NCBI RefSeq assembly: GCF_013256625.1 | Contig: NZ_CP053908.1 | Coordinates: forward strand, 2,728,001-2,792,000 | DNA from: Hymenobacter sp. BRD128 | GTDB lineage: Bacteria; Bacteroidota; Bacteroidia; Cytophagales; Hymenobacteraceae | Direction: 5' to 3' | Length of the DNA: 64,000 nt | Part shown: positions 11,007 through 19,994 of the stretch, in pieces | Position numbering within the stretch: position 1 is the first letter of the stretch | Layout: each line of letters starts with the position of its first letter | Program-made: the position numbers and the translations under genes | Notes under the pieces: model-generated | Database searches by the model: none | Seen by the model: the letters and a program-made list of their open reading frames with translations, nothing else | What the model was told of the DNA's origin: nothing

Positions 11007-12029
11007 TTATTCATTATACAGCACCTGCAACACGGTCTGGCCCACGGCTTTCATCGTTTTGCGGTCAATGATGCTCATGTTGTCGGAGGTGGTGTGGTGA
11101 TAAGGTGGAAAAGCTTCACTGCCGTATGCCGGGTGGTCGTAGATATCAACGGTGGGCACACCGGCCTGGGCCGTATACACGTGGTCGTCGAGAATCTCGC
11201 CCGTATCAGAAAACAGGAAATAGTCAGAATACCCGATTTTAGCGGCCGTATTCCAGATTTTATCCACCACCGAGCGGGCATTTTGCAACGACTTCGCCTC
11301 ACGGGTAAAATGGCCGTTTTTGGCGCCTACCATGTCGAACAGGATGCCATATTCAGCCTTGTAGCCGGCGGGCAGCAGGTGCTTGGCCCAGTACTGCGAG
11401 CCCAGGCACCACGAGTCGGAGCCGGCGGGTAGCTGGTTCTTTTTGTCGGCCTGCGTGTCGGCTTCGTAGCCCCAGTCCTCGGCATCTACCAAGATAATAT
11501 CGACGCCCACGTTGGGCGCCAGGCTATCGGCGCGCTGGCTGAGGCTGCGCGCTATTTCGAGGGCGGTGGCCACGGCGCTGGCGCCGTCGCTAGCCCCATC
11601 CATCGGCGCATTTTTGTGCGTCTTGTCGGCATCGGCAAAGGGACGGGTATCCCAGTGCGCGAAGATGGCCACGCGCCGCGCCGCCGTGGGCTGGTACTGC
11701 GCCACAATGTTGCGGCCGCTAATCTGGGTGCCATCAAAGGTCATGGCCTGGAATGGCTGCTCGCGCACGCTCAGGCCAAAGCTTTTCAACTTGGCTACCA
11801 AATAATTACCGCAAGCCACGTGGGCCGGCCGGTTGGGCACGCGCGGGCCAAAAGCCACTTGCTTAGCCGTGTAGGCGTAGGCCGAGTCGGCGTTGAAGAC
11901 GGGCGCCGGGGTCATTTTAGTAGCCGCCGGCTGGCTAGCCGTTTCGGCCGGCTTTTCGGCGGGGCAGGCGGTGAGCAGAGCAAGGCCGGCTATTGCCAGC
12001 AGGGAAGAGCGAATGGGTTGAAAACGCAT
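11007..12029 (-). CDS. M28 family zinc peptidase, glutaminyl cyclase-like lipoprotein
   Basis: Lipoprotein of 340 residues (lipobox LLTAC near residue 22) with an M28 alpha/beta zinc-hydrolase domain. Metal-ligand motifs appear in order: AHWDTRPFAD, DGASDGAS, DAEDWGYE, FDMVGAK and a late His in YDHPAYG. The order and spacing resemble bacterial and animal glutaminyl-peptide cyclotransferases as much as aminopeptidases, so either N-terminal pyroglutamate formation or aminopeptidase activity is possible. It would act in the periplasm or at the outer membrane. Its start is followed by a dispersed palindrome that separates it from cysS, which lies upstream on the same strand. Confidence 0.85.
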   Translation of the reverse strand: MRFQPIRSSLLAIAGLALLTACPAEKPAETASQPAATKMTPAPVFNADSAYAYTAKQVAFGPRVPNRPAHVACGNYLVAKLKSFGLSVREQPFQAMTFDGTQISGRNIVAQYQPTAARRVAIFAHWDTRPFADADKTHKNAPMDGASDGASAVATALEIARSLSQRADSLAPNVGVDIILVDAEDWGYEADTQADKKNQLPAGSDSWCLGSQYWAKHLLPAGYKAEYGILFDMVGAKNGHFTREAKSLQNARSVVDKIWNTAAKIGYSDYFLFSDTGEILDDHVYTAQAGVPTVDIYDHPAYGSEAFPPYHHTTSDNMSIIDRKTMKAVGQTVLQVLYNE

Positions 12030-12040
12030 AAAATACAGCT

Positions 12041-12144
12041 GTCATCCTGAGCTTGCGAAGGACCTTCTCACGCCCGCGCCGCCTTTAAGTTATGTTGATA
12101 TGACGAAAGTGGCCGTGAGAAGATGCTTCCTTCGTCAGCATGAT
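12041..12144. repeat. Dispersed palindromic element, imperfect copy
   Basis: Imperfect inverted repeat whose left arm begins GTCATCCTGAGCTTGCGAAGG and whose right arm ends CTTCCTTCGTCAGCATGA. It is related to the elements at 5896 and 18815 but has decayed. It lies between cysS and the M28 peptidase gene on the same strand, so it is not simply a convergent-gene terminator. Confidence 0.7.
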
Positions 12145-12165
12145 AAAATAGTAACTACCTGCGGT

Positions 12166-13676
12166 TTACTCTTCACTATATGCCCACTCCACGCCCGTTT
12201 TGGTGTCTTTAATCACGATGCCCTGGCCTTTGAGGGCCGTGCGAATCTGGTCCACCTTGTCGTAGGCCTTCTCCGATTTAGCTTCCTGATAAAAACCCAG
12301 GGCCAGGGTCAGCAAGTCTTCGGCGCTGGCGCGGGGCTCATCGCGCAGGCCTAGAATGTCGCTGACAATGGCGCGGTAGGCGGCGCTAGCCTCCGCTACG
12401 GCCTCGGGGCTCACCTCGGCCAGAGCGGCGGGGCTGGCGGCCAGGGTGTTGAAGCGCTTGAGCAGGTCGAACACGGCGGCCACGGCGCGGGGCGTATTCA
12501 GGTCGTCATTCAAAAACTCGAACGGCTTCTGGCTGAGCGCAAGTAGCTGCTGGCTATTGGCGGCCAGCTTTTCCGTTTCGATTACCAGCTCCTCATTCCG
12601 CATTTCCAGCTTGCCACTATCCAGCAGGCGCAGGCCATTCATCAGCTTGCGGAAGCCTTTGCGGGCAGCTTGCAGGGCATCGTCGCTCAGGTCGATGGGC
12701 GAGCGATATTGCGCTTGCAGGAAGAAGAAGCGCAGCGTCATGGGCGAATACGCCTGGGAGAGCGCGGCACTCTGGCCCTGAAACATCTCGGTGAGCGTCA
12801 CGAAGTTGCCGAGCGACTTGCTCATCTTCTGGCCATTCACGGTCAGCATGTTGTTGTGCAGCCAGAAGCGGGCGCCGGTGCTGGGCGTGCTCGATGCCTC
12901 GTTCTGGGCAATCTCGCACTCGTGGTGCGGAAACATAAGGTCCAGGCCCCCGCCGTGAATGTCGAAGGTGGCGCCCAGGTATTTGCGGCTCATGGCCGAG
13001 CATTCGAGGTGCCAGCCCGGAAAGCCCTCGCCCCAAGGCGACGGCCAGCGCATAATGTGCTGGGGCTAGCCTTCTTCCAGAGCGCAAAATCGGCCGGCGA
13101 GCGCTTTTCCTCCTGGCCCGCCAGCTCGGTGCGGGTGCCGGCCAGCAGCTCTTCCACCACCCGGCCCGAGAGGCGGCCGTATTCCAGCCCTTCGGCATTG
13201 TACTTGGGCACGTCAAAATACACCGAGCCGTTGGCCTCGTAGGCCAGACCCCGGCCGATAATCTCTTCAATCAAGCCGATTTGCTCGGTGATGTGGCCAC
13301 TGGCCTGGGGCTCGATGTCGGGCGGCAGGCAGCCGAGCGCGCTCATGGCCTGGCGGTAGCGCACGGTGTAGTGCTGGGCTACCTGCATGGGTTCGAGCTG
13401 CTTGGCGCGGGCGGCCTTGGCCATTTTGTCCTCGCCGTCGTCCGAGTCGCTTTCGAGGTGGCCCACGTCGGTGATGTTGCGCACGTAGCGCACCTGGTAG
13501 CCCAGGTGGCGCAGGTAGCGCGTGAGCACGTCGAACACGATGGGGCCGCGCGCATTGCCCAGGTGGGCGTCGTTATACACGGTAGGGCCGCACAGGTAGA
13601 GGCCCACCAGCGGCGGAGCTACGGGCTCGAAATTTTCCTTTTTACGGGTGAGCGTATTATAAAGCGTGAGCGACAT
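12166..13676 (-). CDS. cysS: Cysteinyl-tRNA synthetase, interrupted by an apparent 1-base frameshift
   Basis: Charges tRNA-Cys in the cytosol. The N-terminal part has LYLCGPTVY (zinc Cys) and AHLGNARG (the HIGH-type motif); the C-terminal part has WHLECSAM and PHHECE (further zinc ligands) and KMSKSLG. The two parts are in different frames: near 13062-13065, a run of four G on the plus strand, one extra base would join WKKASP directly to QHIMRWPS, giving an uninterrupted protein of 503 residues, normal for CysRS. The start at 13676 gives the typical MSLTLYNTL. No second cysS is visible here, and the enzyme should be essential, so a sequence error is more likely than a pseudogene. Confidence 0.9.
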
Positions 13677-13819
13677 GGAGAAGTGAACAGTTGGCAATGA
13701 GCAGTGCGCCGTTTTCGGCGGCTACTGCTCCCGGCGCAGGCATCGGAGTTAACGCAACGGCGAAGGTGCGGCAAAGTTCAGCATAGCGCGCGGAAGTAGC
13801 GCGCAGCCGGAGCCAGGCA

Positions 13820-14964
13820 CTACTTCAGCTGGTATAAGGCCTCGACCGGAAAATGGTCGGCATACGGGATTTCGGTGTGCACGCGGCAGGCCAGCACCCG
13901 CCACTGCGGGCCGGCAAACTGCTGGTCGATGCGCAGCAGCGGCGGCAGGCGGCCGTGGTAGGTATTGCCCGGTCCGAAGCCCACAGTAGCCCAGGCATTC
14001 TGGAGGGGCCAGCCAGGCGGTTATAAGAATAGGAGTAAGGCAGGTCGTTGCAGTCGCCGGCCAGCAGCACCGGGTAAGGCGAATGGGTAAGGCGCGCCAC
14101 CAGCGTATCGGCCTGCCAGGCGCGGGCTGCCGCGCCGCGCGCGAAGCGCCCCAGCAGGCCGCGCCCCTTGCTGCGCAGGCCGGCCTTGCTAGAGCCGGCG
14201 GCCACCAGGTCGTTCTCATCCATACTCATGCTCTGGAGGTGGGCGTTGAAGATGCGCACCGTGTCGTGGGGGCCGGGACCCACCACATCGACCCACATGG
14301 CGTGGTTTTGACTGAGGCGGCCAAACGCGATTTCGCCCCGGCCCACGATGGGCAGCCGCGAGAAGATGGCTAGCCCAAACTGCGCGCCCGCGCTATTCGT
14401 CAGGCTTTTGGAGATGAACGCCTGCCGGCCGCTGGCCGCGCCCAGCTTGTCGGCCACTCGAAACAGGTCGCCGTCGCTGGTGCGCGTGCCGGCCGGTTCC
14501 TGGTAAAACTCCTGGAGGCACAGCACGTCGGCCGGGCTGGCTGCCAGCCACGCGATGGCTTTGGCCGGGGCGGAGGGGTCAGCCTTGCGCAGGTGGGCAT
14601 ACACGTTGAAAATGCGCACGTTGGCCGACAGCAGGCGCAGGCTGCGGCGCGGCACGGGCTGGGCTAGCGGGCCGCTGGTATAGCCCGAGGCGAGTTGGCG
14701 CAGCCCCGCCCAGTGCAGCGGTAGCCCGCGCTGCACCTGCGGCCACGCCAGCAGCAGCGCCGCCAGCGGCAGCAGCGCAATGCGGCGCCGCCGCAGCGCC
14801 CACCCGAGCGCCACCAGCGCCGTGAGCGCCAGCCACAAAGGCACCGTGAGCGCCAGCAGGGGCGCCAGCGCCAGCTGCCCGCCCGGTACCCGCTCGGCGG
14901 CCACGCTCAGCAGCAGGCCCAGCAGCACAAGGAGGGTAAAACGGTAGGAAAGCAAGCGGCGCAC
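13820..14964 (-). CDS. Membrane-anchored endonuclease/exonuclease/phosphatase family protein, with apparent frameshift
   Basis: About 381 residues: three hydrophobic segments in the first ~100 residues, then an EEP-fold domain with LCLQEFYQ (metal Glu), FNAHLQS, and LLAGDCNDLP (catalytic Asp/Asn). As read, the frame breaks after YNRLAGP. Adding one base to the four-G run at 14005-14008 restores LQNAWATVGFGPG, RIDQQF and the closing PYADHFPVEA, which holds the family's final Asp-His pair. The start codon is GTG at 14964. Family members include phosphodiesterases and nucleases, so substrate and direction of action are unknown. It lies directly upstream of cysS on the same strand. Confidence 0.82.
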
Positions 14965-15090
14965 ACAAGACCGGCAGCGCGTAAGTAGGCCGCCGGCCGG
15001 GCAAAAATACGTTGGCCGGGCCGGCGCAACAGGTTGGCACTTTTGCGCCAGTAACTTAGATTTACTAAAGAGTTACAATGCCCGTTTTTT

Positions 15091-18000
15091 ATGCTGAAGA
15101 ATTTTTACGTTAGTATCCTTTGTTTGCTCGCGCTGAGCTTACCGGGCTGGGCTCAGACCATCCCTGCCCAACCGCCCGCCGCCCCGCCCGATATTGCCCC
15201 CAGCCTGGAGTTTGTGGCCAATAAAGGCCAGTGGCCGGCGGCCGTGCGCTACGCGGCCGCCGTGCCGGGCGGCCACCTGTGCCTGGAGCCCGGCGGGCTG
15301 CGCTACATTTTATTGCAGCCCCTCGCGCACCCGCCAGCCAAAGCGGTGGCTAGCCCGGTGCGGGCCGCCAGTTCGGCTAAAGCCAAGGCCGCAGCCGCGC
15401 CGCCCAGCGATGCCGGCCCGGCCGGTACCGGCCCCGTGCAGGGTCACCAGCTGCGCATACAGTTTGTGGGGGCCGATGCGAGCACGGCCTTGGTGCCCGC
15501 CCAGGCCACCGGCGAAGTGCGCAACTACCTGCACGGCAGCGACCCCAGCCAGTGGGCCAGCGCCGTGCCCAGCTACCGGCAGGTACGCTACCAGGCACCC
15601 TGGCCGGGCATCGCAGCCCGCTTCTACGAGAATGAAACCCAGCATCTGGAATATGATTTTGAGCTGGCGGCCGGGGCCGAGGCCAGCCGCGTGCAGCTAC
15701 GCTACCAGGGGGCTAGCAGCCTCACTCTCAGCGCCGACGGGCAGCTGCACGTTGGCACTTCGGTGGGCGAGCTAACCGAGCTAGCGCCGCACGCCTACCA
15801 GCTCGACCCCGCCACCGGCCAGCGCCAGGCCGTGGCCTGCCGCTACCGCCTGCGCCCCGAGCGGGCTCAGGTTTCGTTTGAGCTCGGGGCCTACGACCAC
15901 GGCCGGCCGCTGGTTATCGACCCTACGGTAGTGTTCTCGACTTATTCGGGAGCCAAGGGCAGCAACTGGGGCTTCACGGCTACTTACGACGCGGCGGGCA
16001 ACATGTACTCGGGCGGCATTGTGCTCGACGACTTATATGCCCTGCCGAGCTATCCAACCACGCCGGGCGCGTTTCAGACCACCTTCGCGGCCGTTATCGA
16101 CATCGCGCTCATCAAGTATAATACCGGCGTGAACGGCGCGGCGGCGCGGGTGTGGGCCACGTACCTGGGCGGCAACCGGGCCGACTTTCCGAGTAGCCTG
16201 GTAGTGAATGCGCAGAACGAGCTCATTGTGCTGGGCAGCACCTCCTCGACCAACTACCCCACCACGAGCGGCGCCTTGCAGCGCGGCTTTGCAGGCGGCT
16301 CGTCGGTGTCGCCCTTCGGGGATGCGCCGGGCAGCATTTACCAGGTGAGCAACGGCACCGACATTGTGGTGACGCGCCTGAGCGCCGACGGCGGCTCGCT
16401 GGCGGCTTCGACCTACCTGGGCGGCAGCGGCAACGACGGCATCGCGGCCTACAACCCCTCGCTGGCTGCCCGGCAGCTGCCCCAGAACTACGGCGATGCG
16501 CTGCGCGGCGACGTGCTCACCGATGCGCAGGGCAATATTTACGTGGCGTCGGTGTCGGGCTCGGTTAATTTTCCGGTGACGGCTGCCAGCTTTGGGCGCA
16601 ACTACGAGGGTGGCACCTGCGATGCGGTGGTGTGCAAGCTGCCGCCCGCCCTCGACCGCCTCACCTGGAGTGGCTTCTTGGGCGGCAGTGCGGCCGATGC
16701 GGCCTACTCCATTCAGCTCGACCCTAGCGGCAACGCCTACGTGGGCGGCGGCACGCTGAGCACAAACCTGACGGGCACGGCCGGCGGCTACCAGACCAGC
16801 GCGCGGGGCAACGTTGATGGCTTCGTGGCGCGCATCGCGGCCAATGGCAGCGCCGTGCAGCGCGCTACCTACTTGGGCACCAGCAGCTACGACCAGGCGT
16901 TTTTTGTGCAGCTGGGGGCCGATGGCGGCGTGTACGTGCTGGGCCAGACGCTGGGCCAGTGGCCGGTGAGCACCGGCGTGTACAGCAATCCCGGCAGCCG
17001 GCAGTTTATCCAAAAGCTCAGCCCCGACCTCGATAAGAGCCTGTTGAGCACGGTATTTGGCAGCGGGCGCAGCACGATTGATATTTCGCCCACGGCGTTT
17101 TTGGTGGACCAGTGCGACCGCATCTACGCCTGCGGCTGGGGTGGCGATGTCAACGGCCATGCCAACCCGATTTACACCTATCCCGGCTACATCAACCAGA
17201 ATGGCTACACCCACGGCATGCCCACCACGCCCAATGCCGTGCGCACCACCACCGATACGCCCGGCGCGGGCTCCGATTTTTACCTGGCGCAGTTTGCGCC
17301 CGGCCTGGCTAGCCTCAGCTACGCCACGTTCTACGGCGACCCCACCTTCGCTTCGGAGGGCGACCACGTCGATGGCGGCACCTCGCGCTTCGACCCGCGC
17401 GGGGTGGTATACGCGGCGGCCTGCTCGTGCTTCAACCGCAACGGCTTTCCGGTGCCGCCGGGCGCCTACACCTACGCGCCCGTCAACGGGGCCGTGTCGT
17501 ATCCGGCCTATGCTACCTACCTCTGCAACAACGCGGCTTTCAAGCTAAATTTTGAGCCGACCTCGGCCACCGTGGGCAACGACCAGGCGGTGTGCGTGAA
17601 TTCGCCGGCCCTGGCCCTGAGCGGCCAGCCCAGCGGCGGCATCTGGACGGGGCCGGGCGTGTCGGGCTCGGTGGCAGCGGGCTTCGTTTTTACCCCTAGC
17701 CTGGCGCTGGCGGGCACACAAGTACTTACCTATACCGTGCCGGGCGCCACGGTGGCCTGCACGGCCTCGGCCCGGCTCACCATCACCGTCGATAACCCGA
17801 AGCCGGCCACGGCCACGGCCCAGGCGCCGGTGTGCGCGGGTAGCGGGCCGGTAGCGCTCACGGGCGGCAGCCCGGCGGGCGGCACCTGGACGGGACCGGG
17901 CGTGTCGGGCTCGGTGGCGGCGGGCTTCGTCTTTACCCCTAGCCCGGCCCTGGTGGGCACGCAGGTGCTCACCTACACCGTGACCAGCTCGGCAGCCTGC

Positions 18001-18783
18001 GGCGGCGGTACCAGCCGGGCCACGGTTACCATTGTGGTGCTCACGGCGCCCACCGTAGTGCTGCCACCCGATACGGTGCTGTGCCCCGGCCGGCCGCAGC
18101 CCTTCCGGCTGCGGGCCACGCCGGCCGGCGGCGTGTGGAGCGGGCCGGGCGTATCGGCGGGCAATATTTTTACGCCGCCGGCCCTGCCGGGCACCATAGT
18201 ACTCACCTACACCGTGAATGCGGGCACGGCCTGCCCGGTGGTGGCTACGCGCCGCGTAACCTTGCTGGCCCAACCGGTGCTGGCCCCGGTGCTGGTGCCG
18301 GGCGCCTGCGTGCCGAGCAACGTGGCCCCGCTGGTGGTGCACTTCAATCAGCCCCCGGGCGGGCTGCCGGCCGACGCGGTGCTGACCTGGTACTTTGGCG
18401 ATGACAGCACGGCCGTAACGGGCTCCGACGTGACGCACACCTACTTGCGGGCTGGCACCTTCCGGCCGCGCGTGACGCTGAGCTACAACCAGAACCGCTG
18501 CGGCCAGACGCTAGCCCTGCCGCCGGTGGTGGTGCTGGGCATGCTCATCCCCAACGTATTCACGCCCAACAGCGACCAGCAAAACGATTTCTTCGCCCCG
18601 CGCATCGGCGGCTGCCCGCCGCGCCTGCAGGTGTTCTCACGCTGGGGCCAGCAGGTGTATGAAAACGCGGCTTACCAAAATACCTGGGACGGCGCCGGGC
18701 TAGCCCCCGGCATCTACTACTACCTGCTCACGCCGCCCGATGGCAGCCCGGCGGTTAAGGGCTGGGTGGAGCTGGTACGGTAA
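15091..18783 (+). CDS. Large secreted protein with beta-propeller-like repeats, Ig-like/PKD domains and T9SS type-B sorting domain
   Basis: Secreted or surface protein of 1230 residues. It has a signal peptide (MLKNFYVS to GWAQ), then an N-terminal domain opening FVANKGQW as in DUF7948-type proteins, and a long stretch of SBBP-like repeats of the form TYLGGSGNDG, FLGGSAADAAY and GNAYVGGG, likely forming a propeller. Two to three Ig-like repeats follow (about residues 845-1040), then a PKD-like unit (TWYFGDDST...VTHTYLRAG) and the C-terminal gliding-motility-associated domain VFTPNSDQQND...VFSRWGQQVYE...PGIYYYLL. That domain directs type IX secretion. No binding target can be named, and no T9SS machinery genes are in the window. 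Confidence 0.9.
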   Translation: MLKNFYVSILCLLALSLPGWAQTIPAQPPAAPPDIAPSLEFVANKGQWPAAVRYAAAVPGGHLCLEPGGLRYILLQPLAHPPAKAVASPVRAASSAKAKAAAAPPSDAGPAGTGPVQGHQLRIQFVGADASTALVPAQATGEVRNYLHGSDPSQWASAVPSYRQVRYQAPWPGIAARFYENETQHLEYDFELAAGAEASRVQLRYQGASSLTLSADGQLHVGTSVGELTELAPHAYQLDPATGQRQAVACRYRLRPERAQVSFELGAYDHGRPLVIDPTVVFSTYSGAKGSNWGFTATYDAAGNMYSGGIVLDDLYALPSYPTTPGAFQTTFAAVIDIALIKYNTGVNGAAARVWATYLGGNRADFPSSLVVNAQNELIVLGSTSSTNYPTTSGALQRGFAGGSSVSPFGDAPGSIYQVSNGTDIVVTRLSADGGSLAASTYLGGSGNDGIAAYNPSLAARQLPQNYGDALRGDVLTDAQGNIYVASVSGSVNFPVTAASFGRNYEGGTCDAVVCKLPPALDRLTWSGFLGGSAADAAYSIQLDPSGNAYVGGGTLSTNLTGTAGGYQTSARGNVDGFVARIAANGSAVQRATYLGTSSYDQAFFVQLGADGGVYVLGQTLGQWPVSTGVYSNPGSRQFIQKLSPDLDKSLLSTVFGSGRSTIDISPTAFLVDQCDRIYACGWGGDVNGHANPIYTYPGYINQNGYTHGMPTTPNAVRTTTDTPGAGSDFYLAQFAPGLASLSYATFYGDPTFASEGDHVDGGTSRFDPRGVVYAAACSCFNRNGFPVPPGAYTYAPVNGAVSYPAYATYLCNNAAFKLNFEPTSATVGNDQAVCVNSPALALSGQPSGGIWTGPGVSGSVAAGFVFTPSLALAGTQVLTYTVPGATVACTASARLTITVDNPKPATATAQAPVCAGSGPVALTGGSPAGGTWTGPGVSGSVAAGFVFTPSPALVGTQVLTYTVTSSAACGGGTSRATVTIVVLTAPTVVLPPDTVLCPGRPQPFRLRATPAGGVWSGPGVSAGNIFTPPALPGTIVLTYTVNAGTACPVVATRRVTLLAQPVLAPVLVPGACVPSNVAPLVVHFNQPPGGLPADAVLTWYFGDDSTAVTGSDVTHTYLRAGTFRPRVTLSYNQNRCGQTLALPPVVVLGMLIPNVFTPNSDQQNDFFAPRIGGCPPRLQVFSRWGQQVYENAAYQNTWDGAGLAPGIYYYLLTPPDGSPAVKGWVELVR
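17635..17982 (+). repeat. Two 105-bp near-identical internal repeats in the T9SS cargo gene
   Basis: Copies at 17635-17739 and 17878-17982 encode Ig-like units with GxWTGPGVSGSVAAGFVFTP and TQVLTYTV. They are nearly identical at DNA level, with mostly synonymous differences, which indicates recent duplication or conversion. A third, much more diverged copy follows at about 18127-18216. Confidence 0.8.
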
Positions 18784-18814
18784 TAAAGTAACGGATTAAA
18801 GCAATTGGGCAAGG

Positions 18815-18918
18815 AAAGAACGTCCTGCTGAGCTTGCCGAAACGTCGCGCTCGAATCATTAGGAAAATGACCCTAGCGGTGCGGACGAGAGGCTTCCTTC
18901 GTCAGCATGACGTTCTTT
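18815..18918. repeat. Dispersed palindromic element, imperfect copy
   Basis: The left arm AAAGAACGTCCTGCTGAGC and right arm GTCAGCATGACGTTCTTT are complementary with few mismatches; the centre is longer and less regular. It has the same core as 5896-6004 and lies between two genes on the same strand. Confidence 0.75.
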
Positions 18919-18955
18919 GTTGTCTCCCCACTGTTCACTACTCCTTACACAACAC

Positions 18956-19390
18956 ATGGACGTCTTCATGCAGGCCGCTATCGACGAGGCGCGGCAGGGC
19001 CGCCGCGAGGGCGGCATCCCCATCGGCTCGGTGCTGCGGCGCGGCCAGGAAATAGTGGGCCGGGGCCACAACAAGCGCGTGCAGGACCTCGACCCCATCG
19101 CCCACGGCGAAATGGATGCCCTGCGCAACGCCGGCCGCCAGCGCACCTACCGCGACACGGTGCTTTATACCACGCTCATGCCTTGCTACATGTGCGCCGG
19201 CACCATCGTGCAGTTCAAAATCCCGAAGGTGGTAGTGGGCGAAGCCCAGACCTTTGGCGAGTCGCTGGAGTTTCTGCAATCGCACGGCGTGGAGGTCGAA
19301 ATCCTCAACTCGCCCGAGTGCGTGGAGATGATGCGCGAGTTTATCGAAGCCGAGCCCACGCTCTGGAACGAGGATATTATGGAGCTATAG
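18956..19390 (+). CDS. Cytosine deaminase-like zinc nucleoside/nucleobase deaminase
   Basis: A 144-residue protein of the cytidine/deoxycytidylate deaminase superfamily. The zinc site is visible as HGEMDAL (His ligand and catalytic Glu) and PCYMCAG (two Cys ligands). The order HGE, YTTLMPCYMC, IPKVVVGE, FIEAEP, WNEDI follows yeast cytosine deaminase Fcy1 closely, as does the length, so conversion of cytosine to uracil is a good guess; guanine deaminase or TadA seem less likely because TadA has HAE and a different C-terminus. ATG at 18956 was chosen over an upstream in-frame start, which would add an unrelated leader. It is a single-gene unit after a palindrome. Confidence 0.82.
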   Translation: MDVFMQAAIDEARQGRREGGIPIGSVLRRGQEIVGRGHNKRVQDLDPIAHGEMDALRNAGRQRTYRDTVLYTTLMPCYMCAGTIVQFKIPKVVVGEAQTFGESLEFLQSHGVEVEILNSPECVEMMREFIEAEPTLWNEDIMEL

Positions 19391-19433
19391 CCGTAGCGGC
19401 TAGCCCCCAGGCACCGGTCCGGCTCCGCTCTTG

Positions 19434-19910
19434 CTAGGGGGTGGTAGCCGGACCGGCGGCTTTGGTGCGCACGTACGCTGAGTTCAAGGCGCAGCCGCCA
19501 CCGGTAGTCAGGTTCAGCTCGCTGGCGGTAAGCTCCGTAATGTATTGCACCCGGTAGTAGGGCTGACCCGAAGGCGTATTGTCGCTTTTGATGGCAAGCA
19601 TCGGCACGGCCGGGCTACCCGGGTAGGCGGGGCGGTTGGCGACATAAAACGTGCTGGTGAGCGTGCGCTTGCCGTTAAAATATTCGGTGTAGGTGCTGTC
19701 GGGCCCGAATACACAGCGGTTGTCCGAGCTGGCCGGCACCGGCTGCATCACCCCCGTAATGCCACCGCCCACCACGGCCAGCCACCACTCACCCCGAATG
19801 GTAGCCGGGCCATTCTCGAAATCGTTTTCGCCGCCGGCTGCTTTTTGGCAGGCCGTGGTGCTGACCAGGGTGGCGGCTAGCGGCAGAAAAGCAAGTAGCG
19901 AATTTCGCAT
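19434..19910 (-). CDS. Hypothetical small lipoprotein
   Basis: A 158-residue protein with a type-II signal peptide ending VSTTACQ. The mature part contains RGEWWLAVVGGG near its start, and later strand-like segments RTLTSTFYV and YYRVQYITELTASELNL, a pattern seen in lipocalin-like Bacteroidota lipoproteins, but no family can be assigned with certainty. It lies 84 bp downstream of the EnvC-like gene on the same strand and could be co-transcribed with it. Confidence 0.65.
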   Translation of the reverse strand: MRNSLLAFLPLAATLVSTTACQKAAGGENDFENGPATIRGEWWLAVVGGGITGVMQPVPASSDNRCVFGPDSTYTEYFNGKRTLTSTFYVANRPAYPGSPAVPMLAIKSDNTPSGQPYYRVQYITELTASELNLTTGGGCALNSAYVRTKAAGPATTP

Positions 19911-19994
19911 AGCGCAGGGATAAGTAGTGGGTGAGCAGCAGTGGGTTGAGGCCCGCCGTGGCCCAAAGGTTGCACGGCATGCCGGCTAGCCCCG

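Noticed and set aside
12166..14964. Programmed frameshifting in cysS and the neighbouring endonuclease gene
   Set aside because: Both breaks are in plain G runs, with no known slippery-site context, and match the pattern of a run-length error seen elsewhere in the window.
16033..17367. 444-codon open frame on the minus strand opposite the T9SS cargo gene
   Set aside because: Low-complexity Ala/Arg/Gly/Val translation typical of antisense shadows in GC-rich genes.
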